This document shows, in pieces, positions 45,358 to 54,631 of a stretch of 64,000 nt of DNA (positions are counted from its first letter, which is position 1; each line of letters begins with the position of its first letter). The stretch is from Cronobacter condimenti 1330 (GTDB lineage Bacteria; Pseudomonadota; Gammaproteobacteria; Enterobacterales; Enterobacteriaceae): the NCBI RefSeq assembly GCF_001277255.1, contig NZ_CP012264.1, forward strand, positions 3,658,001 to 3,722,000. Direction: 5' to 3'. The notes beneath the pieces are model-generated. The model did not search any database, was not told the origin of the DNA, and saw nothing but the letters and a program-made list of their open reading frames with translations. The translations under genes and the position numbers were made by a program.

Positions 45358-46683
45358 ATGAGTTCTCTCTATCAGTCGATGGTTGCCGTTATTGAACAGA
45401 CGATTACACCGCTTGCCGGAAAACTCGGTCAGCAGAAATATGTTATCGCCATTCGCGACGGCTTCACCGCAGCGCTGCCGTTTATGATTATCGGCTCGTT
45501 TATGCTGGTGTTTATTTTCCCGCCGTTTTCGGGCGATACCACGGTCGGCTTCGCCCGCGCCTGGCTCGATTTCTCCGAGACCTACCGTGAGCAACTGATG
45601 CTGCCGTTTAACCTCAGCATGGGCGTGATGACCTTTTTTATCTCGGTCGGCATTGGCGCGAGCCTGGGACGTCAGTTCCAGCTCGACCCGGTGATGTCCG
45701 GCCTGCTGGCCTTCATGGCCTTCCTGCTGGTGGCGGCCCCGTATGCCGACGGCAAAATCTCCACGCAGTATCTTTCCGGCCAGGGGATTTTCACGGCGCT
45801 TATCACCGCGATTTACTCAACCCGCGTCTATGCGTGGCTCAAGCAGCACAACGTGACTATTCGTCTGCCGAAAGAGGTGCCGACCGGCGTTGCGCGCTCC
45901 TTTGAGATTTTGATCCCGGTAATGGCGGTGATGGGGACGCTGCACCCGCTGAACCTGTTTATTGAAGCGCAAACCGGCATGATCATGCCGCAAGCTATTA
46001 TGCATCTGCTGGAGCCGCTGGTGTCCGCCTCAGACTCCCTGCCCGCAGTGCTGCTCTCTGTACTGCTGTGTCAAATCTTCTGGTTTGCTGGTATTCACGG
46101 CTCGCTGATTGTCACCGGCATTATGAACCCATTCTGGATGGCAAATCTTTCCGCCAACCAGGCCGCGCTGGCTGCTGGCGCTGCGCTGCCGCACACCTAT
46201 TTGCAGGGTTTCTGGGATCACTACCTGCTGATTGGCGGCGTCGGTTGTACCCTGCCGCTGGCGTTCCTGCTGCTAAAAAGTCGCGTAACCCACCTGCGTA
46301 CCATCGGCAAAATGGGTATCGTGCCGAGCTTCTTTAACATCAACGAACCTATTTTGTTCGGCGCGCCCATCATCATGAACCCGATGATGTTCATTCCGTT
46401 CGTCTGCGTGCCGCTGGTTAACGCCGTGCTCGCCTGGACGGCGACGCGCCTGGGCCTTATTGAGCAAGTCGTGTCGCTCACGCCCTGGACGACGCCCGCG
46501 CCTATCGGCGCCTCCTGGGCCGCCAACTGGGCACTCGCGCCGGTCGTCATGTGCCTGGTCTGCATGGCGATGTCTGCGCTGATTTACCTCCCGTTCCTGC
46601 GCGCCTATGAGCGCTCGCTTATCAAAACCGAAGAGCTGAAAGCGCGTAATGCCGTGCCGACAGCGCAAACCGTAACCGGATAA
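45358..46683 (+). CDS. PTS lactose/chitobiose-family EIIC permease
   Basis: The 441-residue membrane permease has about ten hydrophobic helices and the family motif NINEPILFGAPIIMNP near residue 325, with the central FAGIHGSLIVTGIMNP segment near 245. It transports and phosphorylates a beta-linked disaccharide or related sugar. The ATG at 45358 is preferred; an upstream in-frame ATG lies inside the EIIB gene. The substrate is not evident. Confidence 0.92.
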   Translation: MSSLYQSMVAVIEQTITPLAGKLGQQKYVIAIRDGFTAALPFMIIGSFMLVFIFPPFSGDTTVGFARAWLDFSETYREQLMLPFNLSMGVMTFFISVGIGASLGRQFQLDPVMSGLLAFMAFLLVAAPYADGKISTQYLSGQGIFTALITAIYSTRVYAWLKQHNVTIRLPKEVPTGVARSFEILIPVMAVMGTLHPLNLFIEAQTGMIMPQAIMHLLEPLVSASDSLPAVLLSVLLCQIFWFAGIHGSLIVTGIMNPFWMANLSANQAALAAGAALPHTYLQGFWDHYLLIGGVGCTLPLAFLLLKSRVTHLRTIGKMGIVPSFFNINEPILFGAPIIMNPMMFIPFVCVPLVNAVLAWTATRLGLIEQVVSLTPWTTPAPIGASWAANWALAPVVMCLVCMAMSALIYLPFLRAYERSLIKTEELKARNAVPTAQTVTG

Positions 46684-46823
46684 TTAACGCCGCGCCAGGG
46701 ATGGCGCCAGTGAAATAACGACGGCGCGTTATAAAGCCGCCTGACTACGTATTGGGTAATAACGCAATGCGGGGCGCCCTGCGCCTGAATAATCTCCTTT
46801 TAACTGATAAAGAGTAATGAATA

Positions 46824-47129
46824 ATGATGGCACTGGAAGAAGCGGTAATGGAAATCATCGTCAATGCGGGGCAATCGCGCAGCCTGTGCTTTGAAGCGCT
46901 GCATGCCGCACGCGCAGGCAACTTCACTGAGGCGCAACACCTGCTGCGCGAAGCCGATGGCTACGCCCGTCAGGCGCACCAGATGCAGACAAAGCTCATT
47001 GAACAGGACGCCGGTGAAGGCCGCCAGCCGATGACGTTAATTATGGTGCACGCGCAGGATCATTTAATGAATTCCCTGCTGGCACGCGAATTTTCTGAAG
47101 AGCTGATTCATTTATATCAGCGCCATTAA
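46824..47129 (+). CDS. PTS lactose/chitobiose-family EIIA
   Basis: The 101-residue helical EIIA has the phospho-acceptor His in TLIMVHAQDHLMNSLLAREF (about residue 76) and the conserved LIEQDAGEG segment. It forms trimers that take phosphate from HPr. It is 140 bp downstream of EIIC. An ATG one codon later (46827) is equally possible. Confidence 0.92.
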   Translation: MMALEEAVMEIIVNAGQSRSLCFEALHAARAGNFTEAQHLLREADGYARQAHQMQTKLIEQDAGEGRQPMTLIMVHAQDHLMNSLLAREFSEELIHLYQRH

Positions 47130-47283
47130 ATAACCATTTATTTCCCGCGGAGCACGTCCGGGGTTGTAATAAATCGCTGTACCCGAAACGACGTAAATAG
47201 GCTTCCCGATGATAGCGCATTAATTCTGGCCCGCCAGAAGGGAAAGCTGTTGTCTTAATAATAGTGATGATAAAGAGATAATT

Positions 47284-48663
47284 ATGACTACGTTAAAAAA
47301 ACTTCCAGTAACCCTGGCGGTTATCGCCGCGCTGTGCCCAATGTCCGTACTCGCTCAGGAATATACGCAGGAACAAATCGACGCCATGGTGGCCAAAGCG
47401 GTGGATAAAGCCCTGGCCGAGCGCCAGGCGAAAATCGACGCCGCCATGAATAAAAAAGCGGATGTCATTACCGAGTCGCAAACCCCGGCACAGACGCCGG
47501 ATCTCGCCATTCCGTTCGGCGTGAAATTTACCGGTTATGCCCGTTACGGCGCGCATTACCAGAGCGGTGACCAGAAATATGTCGCGGTCGATGGCTCTTA
47601 TAACGGCGCGTCAGCTATTGGTCGTCTTGGCAACGAAGGTAACGGCGGCGAATTCCAGCTTTCCAAAGCCTTTAAAGGCGGCAACGGCGCCATCTGGGAT
47701 GTCAACGTGATGTTTGACCACTGGGGCGACGAGGTGAACCTGAAAAAAGCCTACGCGGGCGTGACCAATCTGCTGGAATCTAACCCGAACGCCTATTTCT
47801 GGGCCGGTCGCGACTTCCACCAGCGTCCACAACAGGGCATTAACGACTACTTCTGGATGAACCACGACGGCCAGGGCGCCGGGGTGAAAAACTTCGATCT
47901 CGGCGGCGTGCAGCTTGATCTGGCCGTCGTCGCGGCTGTGGAATCCTGTAGCCCGGAAGTCATGGAAGATGAGGCGAACCCGTCGCGTATCACCTGTACC
48001 GGCGGCTCCGGCACGGGCGATAAAGGCAACTACGCTGCCACCTCAAAACTTCACGGCATGAAAATCGGCCCGCTCGATTTTGAGCTTTATGCCAACTACG
48101 GCTTTGACTCTAAAGCCGTGGATCGCGATGAGCGTCTGAAAGCCTGGCAGGGCGGTGCGGTGCTGAGCCACACCACCGACAGCGGCGTGAACAAGCTTAT
48201 CGCACGCTATTCTGATAACTCCGACAACAGCGTCTATAACAAAACCGACGATCTGACGGCGATTTACGCGAGCTTTGAAGGGTTACATAAGTTCACCCAG
48301 CAGGCGCAGATAGAGTATCTGCTGGCATTCCACGATTACGATAACGACAGGGATGACCGTGACAACCGCCGTAACTACAATGCGATTGTGCGCCCAATGT
48401 ATTTCTGGAACGACGTTCACTCCACCTGGCTGGAAGCGGGCTGGCAAAGCGTTGATTACAAAGAAGGCGGCGACAACAGCGGCTGGAAAGTCACGCTTTC
48501 ACAGAACATGTCCATCGCGATGGGACCGGAATTCCGCCCGATGCTGCGCTTCTACGTGACCGGCGGCGAAGTGGACAACAAACGCACCGCGCGCGTGAAC
48601 AACACCGACGAGTCGCAGCTCGACTCGCTGAACATCGGCGCCATGTGGGAAGCCTGGTGGTAA
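47284..48663 (+). CDS. LamB/ScrY/BglH-type carbohydrate porin
   Basis: The 459-residue outer-membrane protein has a signal peptide (ending VLAQ), then a periplasmic coiled-coil-like extension (about residues 25-60, YTQEQIDAMVAKAVDKALAE), and then an 18-strand maltoporin-type barrel from GVKFTGYARYGAHYQ to the C-terminal MWEAWW. The N-terminal extension is typical of ScrY and BglH rather than LamB. It should admit the sugar used by the upstream PTS. The 154-bp gap to EIIA might contain a separate promoter or an attenuating element. Confidence 0.9.
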   Translation: MTTLKKLPVTLAVIAALCPMSVLAQEYTQEQIDAMVAKAVDKALAERQAKIDAAMNKKADVITESQTPAQTPDLAIPFGVKFTGYARYGAHYQSGDQKYVAVDGSYNGASAIGRLGNEGNGGEFQLSKAFKGGNGAIWDVNVMFDHWGDEVNLKKAYAGVTNLLESNPNAYFWAGRDFHQRPQQGINDYFWMNHDGQGAGVKNFDLGGVQLDLAVVAAVESCSPEVMEDEANPSRITCTGGSGTGDKGNYAATSKLHGMKIGPLDFELYANYGFDSKAVDRDERLKAWQGGAVLSHTTDSGVNKLIARYSDNSDNSVYNKTDDLTAIYASFEGLHKFTQQAQIEYLLAFHDYDNDRDDRDNRRNYNAIVRPMYFWNDVHSTWLEAGWQSVDYKEGGDNSGWKVTLSQNMSIAMGPEFRPMLRFYVTGGEVDNKRTARVNNTDESQLDSLNIGAMWEAWW

Positions 48664-48803
48664 TGTTTGACCGCGCGGCGCCTGCCGCGCGGATCCCCTC
48701 CCCTTTTTGACAGGCTGACGCCTCGCGTAAACGCTGTAACAATGCGCTGGTACCCTCCCCCTTTGGTGTTGCTGTTACGCCGGGTACCCTGAGGAGCCGC
48801 GTT

Positions 48804-49241
48804 ATGCCTGACTGTGAAATCCGCCCCGCGACGATAGATGACGAAGCGCACGTCTACGCGCTGCTGTGTGAACTCAAACAAGCCACGTTCGATCGCGATG
48901 CGTTTCGCGAGGGTTTCCGGCGCATTCTGGCGCGGCCGGACACGCATCTGCTGCTGGCCTGTGAACAGGGCGACACGCTCGGGATGATCTCCCTGCATCT
49001 GCAATATCATCTGCACCATTTGCGCCTGATTGGCGAAATCCAGGAGCTGGTGGTCATGCCGCGCACGCGCGGCACCGGCGTTGGGAAGGCGCTGCTGGCC
49101 CATGCCGAAGCCATCGCCCGTGAGGCAGGCGCGGAACTCACGGAGCTGTCAACAAGCGTAAAACGCCACGACGCGCACCGCTTTTATGAACGCGAAGGCT
49201 ATATCCGCACGCATGTGCGTTTTACAAAACCGCTGGCATAA
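48804..49241 (+). CDS. phnO: Aminoalkylphosphonate N-acetyltransferase (PhnO-like)
   Basis: The 145-residue GNAT enzyme has the acetyl-CoA loop [20 protein letters not shown] near residue 80-100. It closely resembles E. coli PhnO in the core ([31 protein letters not shown]). PhnO acetylates aminoalkylphosphonates. No other phn gene is in the window, so this copy is an orphan. Its promoter should lie within 48664-48803. Confidence 0.85.
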   Translation: MPDCEIRPATIDDEAHVYALLCELKQATFDRDAFREGFRRILARPDTHLLLACEQGDTLGMISLHLQYHLHHLRLIGEIQELVVMPRTRGTGVGKALLAHAEAIAREAGAELTELSTSVKRHDAHRFYEREGYIRTHVRFTKPLA

Positions 49242-49272
49242 AAAACCCGCCGCCGGACAAACCGGGGCGGGT
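49240..49272 (-). terminator. Terminator of the MscS-like gene
   Basis: ACCCGCC-CCGG / CCGG-GGCGGGT with a T6 run on the minus strand. It sits at the convergent junction with phnO. Confidence 0.8.
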
Positions 49273-49297
49273 GTTGCGAACCCTGCATACTTCAGCG

Positions 49298-50425
49298 TTA
49301 GGCCTGGTGGGCTTGCTGCGGATTGCCCTCCTGCGGCTTACCGTCTTCCTCTTTTTCTTCCGGCGCGTCAGGCTGAATGATCACACGGCTTGGCAGCGCC
49401 AGACGCACGCCGAGTTCCTGTAACCCTTCCATAATGCGCAGATTCAACTCCTGCTGCAGATCCATATATTTGTTGTAATCCGCCGTATTAATAATATGCA
49501 CCACTTCATAAGTCAGGCGGTCCTGGTCGAAAGTAGCGAAATGCGCGCGGTCGAAGCGGGTTTCGCCATACTGTTCAATAATGGATTTGACCATCGGGCC
49601 GATTTTACGCAGCTTCTCGGGCGGCGTGGCGAGCGAGACGCCGAACGAAAACACGATGCGGCGGGTCTGCATGCGTTTGTAGTTATGGATGGTCTGTTGC
49701 AGCAAAATCGCGTTGGCACAGACAATTTGCTCACCGCTCAGGCTGCGGATACGCGTGGTCTTCAGCCCGATATGCTCGATGGTGCCGGACACATCGTTAA
49801 ACACCACAAAGTCGCCGATTTCAAACGGCTTATCGAAGCCAATCGACAACGACGCGAAGACGTCGCTCAACACCGTTTGTACCGCCAGAGCAATGGCGAT
49901 ACCCCCCACGCCGAGGCTTGCTACCAGAGCAGTAATATTGACGCCGGCGTTCGCGAGAATCGACAGCAGCATCACCGCCCAGATGAGCGCGCGGATCATC
50001 AGCCCCAGAATGATCGTCGTGACCGGGTTACGGTGCGTGCCGGGACGCATCAGCGAATGGCGCAGCCACGACTGTACCGCCTGATCGAACCAGAGCGCGA
50101 TTTGCAACGCCAGCACCAGGAACCAGGCGTGGGAAATCGTGCCATGCATTCGGTCAGGCAGGCTGATGAACTGCAAACTGAAAAGAAACGCGACAAACAG
50201 GATCAACACGCGCCGCGTCTTTCTCAATACATCGAGAAAGACTTTGTACGCGGTGCTGTTGTTGTGATCTTCCGCCCAGCGGGCGATGCGCTTATGCAGC
50301 AGCGCCAGGATTTTATTGACGATCCAGTAGGTGATGACGGTTACCGCCAGCACCAGCAACACATTTCCCCAGAACGTTAACGATGTCATCAGCCGCAAAA
50401 AGTTGGTATGTAGAATGTATTCCAT
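49298..50425 (-). CDS. MscS-family mechanosensitive channel
   Basis: The 375-residue inner-membrane protein has four or five N-terminal helices; the pore helix region is VASLGVGGIAIALAVQTVLS near residue 185, followed by the MscS beta-domain (FEIGDFVVFNDVSGTIEHIG) and a cytosolic alpha/beta domain. The C-terminal tail is highly charged (EEKEEDGKPQEGNPQQ). It is unlike MscS itself in size and is closer to the YnaI/YbdG-type members. Such channels release solutes on osmotic downshift. Confidence 0.9.
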   Translation of the reverse strand: MEYILHTNFLRLMTSLTFWGNVLLVLAVTVITYWIVNKILALLHKRIARWAEDHNNSTAYKVFLDVLRKTRRVLILFVAFLFSLQFISLPDRMHGTISHAWFLVLALQIALWFDQAVQSWLRHSLMRPGTHRNPVTTIILGLMIRALIWAVMLLSILANAGVNITALVASLGVGGIAIALAVQTVLSDVFASLSIGFDKPFEIGDFVVFNDVSGTIEHIGLKTTRIRSLSGEQIVCANAILLQQTIHNYKRMQTRRIVFSFGVSLATPPEKLRKIGPMVKSIIEQYGETRFDRAHFATFDQDRLTYEVVHIINTADYNKYMDLQQELNLRIMEGLQELGVRLALPSRVIIQPDAPEEKEEDGKPQEGNPQQAHQA

Positions 50426-50622
50426 TCATCCTCCGTGGTTGGCAGCCCTAAAGTGAAAATTGAGTATAGACCATCGCTAAGCACGCTCTTTTCATAGGGT
50501 TATGTACGGCCAGATGACGAAACCATGACAGCGAAAAGCCGCGTTTTCGCTTGTGACGACAGCCGGGTACGTTAATATAGAAACAGCGTTTCATATTATG
50601 AAAATAACAGAAAGGAGACCCT

Positions 50623-51663
50623 ATGCCGTACCTTGCTAATCCTGCCCGTTACGAACAGATGCAGTATCGCTTCTGCGGGCGCAGCGGCCTGCGCCTGCCC
50701 GCGCTCTCGCTCGGTCTGTGGCACAGCTTCGGTCACGTCGCTGCGCTGGAATCGCAGCGCGAACTGCTGCATAAAGCGTTTGATCTCGGCATCACGCATT
50801 TCGATCTGGCGAATAACTACGGGCCGCCGCCGGGCAGCGCCGAGGAGAATTTTGGCCGTCTGCTGAAAACGGATTTTGCGCCCTATCGCGATGAACTGAT
50901 TATTTCCACCAAGGCAGGTTACGACATGTGGCCGGGCCCTTACGGCAGCGGCGGCTCGCGCAAATATCTGCTCGCAAGCCTCGATCAAAGCCTGAAACGT
51001 CTTGGTCTCGACTATGTCGATATCTTCTATTCGCATCGCGTGGATGAAAATACGCCGATGGAAGAGACGGCCGCCGCGCTGGCGCAGGCGGTACAGAGCG
51101 GTAAGGCGCTTTATGTCGGGATCTCATCCTATTCGCCAGAGCGCACCGAAACCATGGCGCACCTGCTGCGCGAGTGGAAAATCCCACTGCTCATTCATCA
51201 GCCGTCCTATAACCTGCTGAACCGGTGGGTGGATAAAAGCGGGCTGCTGGATACGCTTGAGCAGAACGGCGTCGGCTGTATCGCGTTTACGCCGCTCGCC
51301 CAGGGGCTGTTAACAGGGAAATACCTCAACGGCATTCCTGATGGCTCGCGTATGCAGCGCGAAGGGAAAAAAGTACGCGGCCTGACGGAAAATATGCTGT
51401 CTGAGGCGAATCTCAATAGCCTGAAACTGCTCAATGAGATGGCCGCGCAGCGCGGACAGAGCATGGCACAGATGGCCCTAAGCTGGTTGCTTAAGGATAA
51501 TCGCGTAACCTCAGTGTTAATTGGCGCGAGCCGTCCGCAGCAGCTTGAAGAGAACGTTCAGGCGCTGGCAAATACGCACTTTACAGCGCAGGAACTTGAG
51601 ATGATTGATAAACATGTCGCCGACGGCGAGCTGAATCTCTGGCAGGCATCGTCAGACAAATAA
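50623..51663 (+). CDS. gpr: L-glyceraldehyde 3-phosphate reductase
   Basis: The 346-residue aldo/keto reductase (YghZ in E. coli) has the catalytic Asp/Tyr region FDLANNYGPPPGSAEENFG and the Lys in IISTKAGYDMWPG, plus the C-terminal NADPH site (LIGASRPQQLEENV). It reduces L-glyceraldehyde 3-phosphate and methylglyoxal-like aldehydes. The ribosome site AGAAAGGAG precedes the ATG. It marks the return to E. coli-like gene order, next to yqhA. Confidence 0.94.
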   Translation: MPYLANPARYEQMQYRFCGRSGLRLPALSLGLWHSFGHVAALESQRELLHKAFDLGITHFDLANNYGPPPGSAEENFGRLLKTDFAPYRDELIISTKAGYDMWPGPYGSGGSRKYLLASLDQSLKRLGLDYVDIFYSHRVDENTPMEETAAALAQAVQSGKALYVGISSYSPERTETMAHLLREWKIPLLIHQPSYNLLNRWVDKSGLLDTLEQNGVGCIAFTPLAQGLLTGKYLNGIPDGSRMQREGKKVRGLTENMLSEANLNSLKLLNEMAAQRGQSMAQMALSWLLKDNRVTSVLIGASRPQQLEENVQALANTHFTAQELEMIDKHVADGELNLWQASSDK

Positions 51664-51698
51664 TAATGCTTCTTATTGCAAGAGGCGCAGACAGACTT

Positions 51699-51731
51699 AA
51701 AAAAACCACGGCCTGTGCCGTGGTTTTTTTA
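51699..51731. terminator. Bidirectional terminator between gpr and yqhA
   Basis: ACCACGGC-CTGT-GCCGTGGT lies between A7 and T7 runs, ending both convergent genes. Confidence 0.92.
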
Positions 51732-52192
51732 TTAATGCCCCTGGCGGGAGATTTTATCCAGGTATCCCATCACAAACGCGGAAAGCACGAAAGTGAGATG
51801 GATTATCACATACCACATCAGTTTATTATCGGGCACGTTTTTCGCGTCCATAAAAACGCGCAGCAGATGAATGGAAGAGATAGCGACGATGGATGCCGCC
51901 ACTTTATTTTTCAGCGAGCTGGCATCCATTTTACCTAGCCAGCTAAGCTTTTCCTTACCTTCGTGAATATCCAGCTGGGAAACAAAGTTCTCATAACCAG
52001 AAAACATCACCATAACCAGCAATCCGCCCACCAGCGTCATATCCACCAGCGACAGTAACAGCAGAATAAGATCAGCCTCTGCGATAGATAAAATGTTCGG
52101 CAGAACGTGGAAGATTTCCTGGAAGAATTTGACGGTCAGCGCGAGCAGAGCCAGCGAGAGGCGTACATTGCGTTTTCGATAAAGCGTTCCAT
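51732..52192 (-). pseudogene. yqhA: yqhA, frameshifted by a short deletion
   Basis: From the ATG at 52192 the frame reads [14 protein letters not shown] then LCSR and TGA. The rest of the protein ([20 protein letters not shown] onward to [10 protein letters not shown]) is intact in another frame. Compared with the E. coli protein from memory (164 residues, UPF0114), residues about 16-22 are missing, fitting a deletion of about 34 bp between two copies of a CTCTCGCTGGCTC-like repeat. The intact part keeps two or three membrane helices, and a short product could start at ATG 52046. A sequencing error would not explain the missing residues. Confidence 0.75.
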
Positions 52193-52313
52193 AGTGTCCT
52201 GAAAATTAGCCAGAGCAGAATGGCGTTCAGTATAACGCACAGGCGTTACCGTCTGGCAACCGATGCACCAGCGGCGTTAAACAATACGCAGACGAAGGAA
52301 AACGTGGCGGGGC

Positions 52314-52814
52314 TCAGACCTGGGTGATATCAACCTGCGGACGCTGATACTCCGGCCAGACAATCGCCACCAGTTGCGGGTACGCCTCCTGACTAAATTC
52401 ATGAAAACAGTGGCGCAGGTTCAGCACTTCGATATCGGAGAACGTTACTAACTCACCGTTCAGGCAGCGTTTTTTTAAATTGTCGTAATATTTATACACT
52501 GCAGAATTAAGATTACTGCAACGCCGTTGTGCCTCAAATAAACCCGGCGTTGCATTGAGTTCTTCGAAAGTCATTTTTTTAATGGTGGCGTTAGTAAAAT
52601 CAATATATTCATGATTAACGCGCCAGTACCACAACGGAGTAATTGCGTTAAGGAGCGCGGAGAAATGGTCTTCGCCCTCTTCTTTGTTGCGCGGCGGGAT
52701 CGGGTCAACGCCAGAAGCATTTCCTGGTTTATTGACCTCATTTTCTTTCATAAAAAAAAGCACGCCGCTTAAAAGCAGCAGCAAGGTAATGACAGAATAA
52801 AAAACACTGTTCAT
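52314..52814 (-). CDS. Unknown membrane-anchored protein
   Basis: The 166-residue product has an N-terminal anchor (SVITLLLLLSGVLFFM, residues 6-21) and a cytosol- or periplasm-exposed helical domain with three Cys (RRCSNLN, KKRCLNG, LRHCFHE) and several Trp (LWYWRVNHEYIDF). A GGAG ribosome site precedes the ATG. I do not recognise the family. It diverges from two more unknown genes; all three are AT-richer than the flanking backbone. Confidence 0.6.
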   Translation of the reverse strand: MNSVFYSVITLLLLLSGVLFFMKENEVNKPGNASGVDPIPPRNKEEGEDHFSALLNAITPLWYWRVNHEYIDFTNATIKKMTFEELNATPGLFEAQRRCSNLNSAVYKYYDNLKKRCLNGELVTFSDIEVLNLRHCFHEFSQEAYPQLVAIVWPEYQRPQVDITQV

Positions 52815-52919
52815 GCGCAGGCTCCGTTTTTTTTGATTTTAATTTTACGGCATGTTATTGTCAACGAAAACTATCCGGCCTATTTCTTTATCCTTCTGAT
52901 ATAAAAGGAAATAACATCA

Positions 52920-53321
52920 ATGTTGCCCGACAATCTTGTGCCGGCGCGTTATCGTATTCTCATACCCGACAACCACCCCGCCGACGAACAAAATACCGAA
53001 AATTTAACTCAGGGAAAACCAACGCTCGAAGAATATGAAACGGACATATTGAGCGGCAAGTCTTTGGCAGGCCAGAGCGGCAACGTTCTGCTTGAAGAGC
53101 GCGACCGTCATATTAAAGCACGGCTGCTGAGTGTGGTTAAAATTGAAGCTTACACTAAAGTCCTGAATAAACTGGTCGAAGATAATGCTATTAGCGCTGA
53201 AGAAATGGCTGAACTGATCGCCACTAAAACGGCGCAGGTAAATGAAGCGGGTAATAAAATTTGGCTTAATCTCATTACCCAGGAAAAAGACGCCCCCGTT
53301 TTTTATAAGTTCGAGGATTAA
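52920..53321 (+). CDS. Unknown soluble helical protein 1
   Basis: The 133-residue acidic protein has no signal peptide. Its N-terminus is Pro-rich (MLPDNLVPARYRILIPDNHP) and the rest is predicted helical (LLEERDRHIKARLLSVVKIE). No family was recognised. The next gene begins 5 bp after its stop, so the two are co-transcribed. Confidence 0.6.
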   Translation: MLPDNLVPARYRILIPDNHPADEQNTENLTQGKPTLEEYETDILSGKSLAGQSGNVLLEERDRHIKARLLSVVKIEAYTKVLNKLVEDNAISAEEMAELIATKTAQVNEAGNKIWLNLITQEKDAPVFYKFED

Positions 53322-53326
53322 CTGGC

Positions 53327-53746
53327 GTGACGGATATAACCTCCAGCCACCAATATTTCACTTTAGATAAGCAAGAAGAGCAGAAATTTATCTTAAGTCA
53401 GAATTTGCAGGCGCTGATTAATGAAAAAAATGAAGCCATTGCGGGTTATACCCGGGCGGTGCTGACGATTCCGGCTGCCCTCGTACAACTGAAATGGCAC
53501 AATCGCCGCGAAATCTATCCCTTGCTGGTGAAAGAAGAAGTGTATGGCGCGGTGCTGGAAGAACTCATGAAGCGACACCCCGAGCTGCGTGCGCAAATCA
53601 TGACCGCTATTGAAGAAAATTATCAACTGATTAAAAGGCAGGAAGCCGAAACGCTGATGCTAAGCCGCAAACTCGCTGAGGGTCAGTGTCAGACCTCTTC
53701 CGTCACGCCGCTTCCGGAACCGCCCGCTACGTCAACTGACCAGTAG
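53327..53746 (+). CDS. Unknown soluble helical protein 2
   Basis: The 139-residue protein starts at a GTG with GAGGA about 10 bp upstream, inside the end of the previous gene. It is helical (EIYPLLVKEEVYGAVLEELM) and ends in a Pro/Thr/Ser tail. No family was recognised. Close spacing suggests it works with the preceding protein, perhaps as a complex. Its 3' end overlaps the convergent regulator gene by 15 bp. Confidence 0.6.
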   Translation: MTDITSSHQYFTLDKQEEQKFILSQNLQALINEKNEAIAGYTRAVLTIPAALVQLKWHNRREIYPLLVKEEVYGAVLEELMKRHPELRAQIMTAIEENYQLIKRQEAETLMLSRKLAEGQCQTSSVTPLPEPPATSTDQ

Positions 53747-54475
53747 CGCACCTGCTTTTTGCCTGCCGTTTTCCTCCTGCGTTATCACCTCCGTCACCTG
53801 TTCCAGCGTTCCGATTTGCACCTCGCCGGTACGATTATGTTTGCTCTTGTCTATCAACAACAACGATTGCGCCGCGCGGCGCAGCAGCAGCGTTTTGTAC
53901 TCCGCATTCCAGGAGCGCGCATCCCAGATACCGCCCTGCGCATCAATGCCCTGACACGAAAAGATAAAGAGATCGATGTCGATGTGCTTAAGCAACGCCG
54001 GTAATGAGGGGTTTTCATAGCAGGCCGCCTGACGGTGCAAAATGCCGCCAGTACTGATAAGCGTCACCTGCTCGCGACGCGCAACCTCCTGCCCCACCCG
54101 CACGCTATTGGTGAAAATGGTGAGCGGCACATCCGGTAGCTGACGCGCCAGATACCAACAGGTCGAGCTGGCGTCGAGCGCCACCACCATACCGGCGTCG
54201 AGCCAGTTGAGGGCATTGCGCGCGATATCCATCTTATGCGCATGATGACTTTTTACCCGCGCCTGGAACGGGTCGTCGTGATTTTCCACATCGCGGCGCA
54301 GCGCCCGCGCTCGCCCGTGGCTACGCAGAATTTTCCCGTCGCGTTGCAGCTCGCCTAAATCGCGGCGGATGGTCTCCTGGCTGACATTAAGACGGCTCGC
54401 CAGCGCCTGGGTAGTCAGCGCCTCGTGCGCCCATAAGAGCCTGATAATTTTCTGCTGTCGCTCGGTTTTCATCAT
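53732..54475 (-). CDS. DeoR-family regulator, FucR-like
   Basis: The 247-residue protein has a DeoR-type N-terminal helix-turn-helix (LTTQALASRLNVSQETIRRD, about residues 20-39) and a C-terminal sugar-phosphate sensing domain (MVVALDASSTCWYLARQLPD; IDLFIFSCQGIDAQGG). The sequence closely resembles FucR, activator of the L-fucose operon, but no fucose genes lie nearby. It is therefore either a misplaced fucR or a paralogue with another target. Confidence 0.8.
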   Translation of the reverse strand: MMKTERQQKIIRLLWAHEALTTQALASRLNVSQETIRRDLGELQRDGKILRSHGRARALRRDVENHDDPFQARVKSHHAHKMDIARNALNWLDAGMVVALDASSTCWYLARQLPDVPLTIFTNSVRVGQEVARREQVTLISTGGILHRQAACYENPSLPALLKHIDIDLFIFSCQGIDAQGGIWDARSWNAEYKTLLLRRAAQSLLLIDKSKHNRTGEVQIGTLEQVTEVITQEENGRQKAGALLVS

Positions 54476-54631
54476 GCAGATCCCTTAGTGAATGCGCCTT
54501 TTCATTATTGCAGCAGGCGCGGCGAAAGGAGAACCCGCCCCCGCCGCAAATACAGAAAATCCTGATAATTTTCGACAGCGCAGCATAAGGCACTACCCTT
54601 AGAAGTACGCTTTGATAACGAGGAGGAACCT

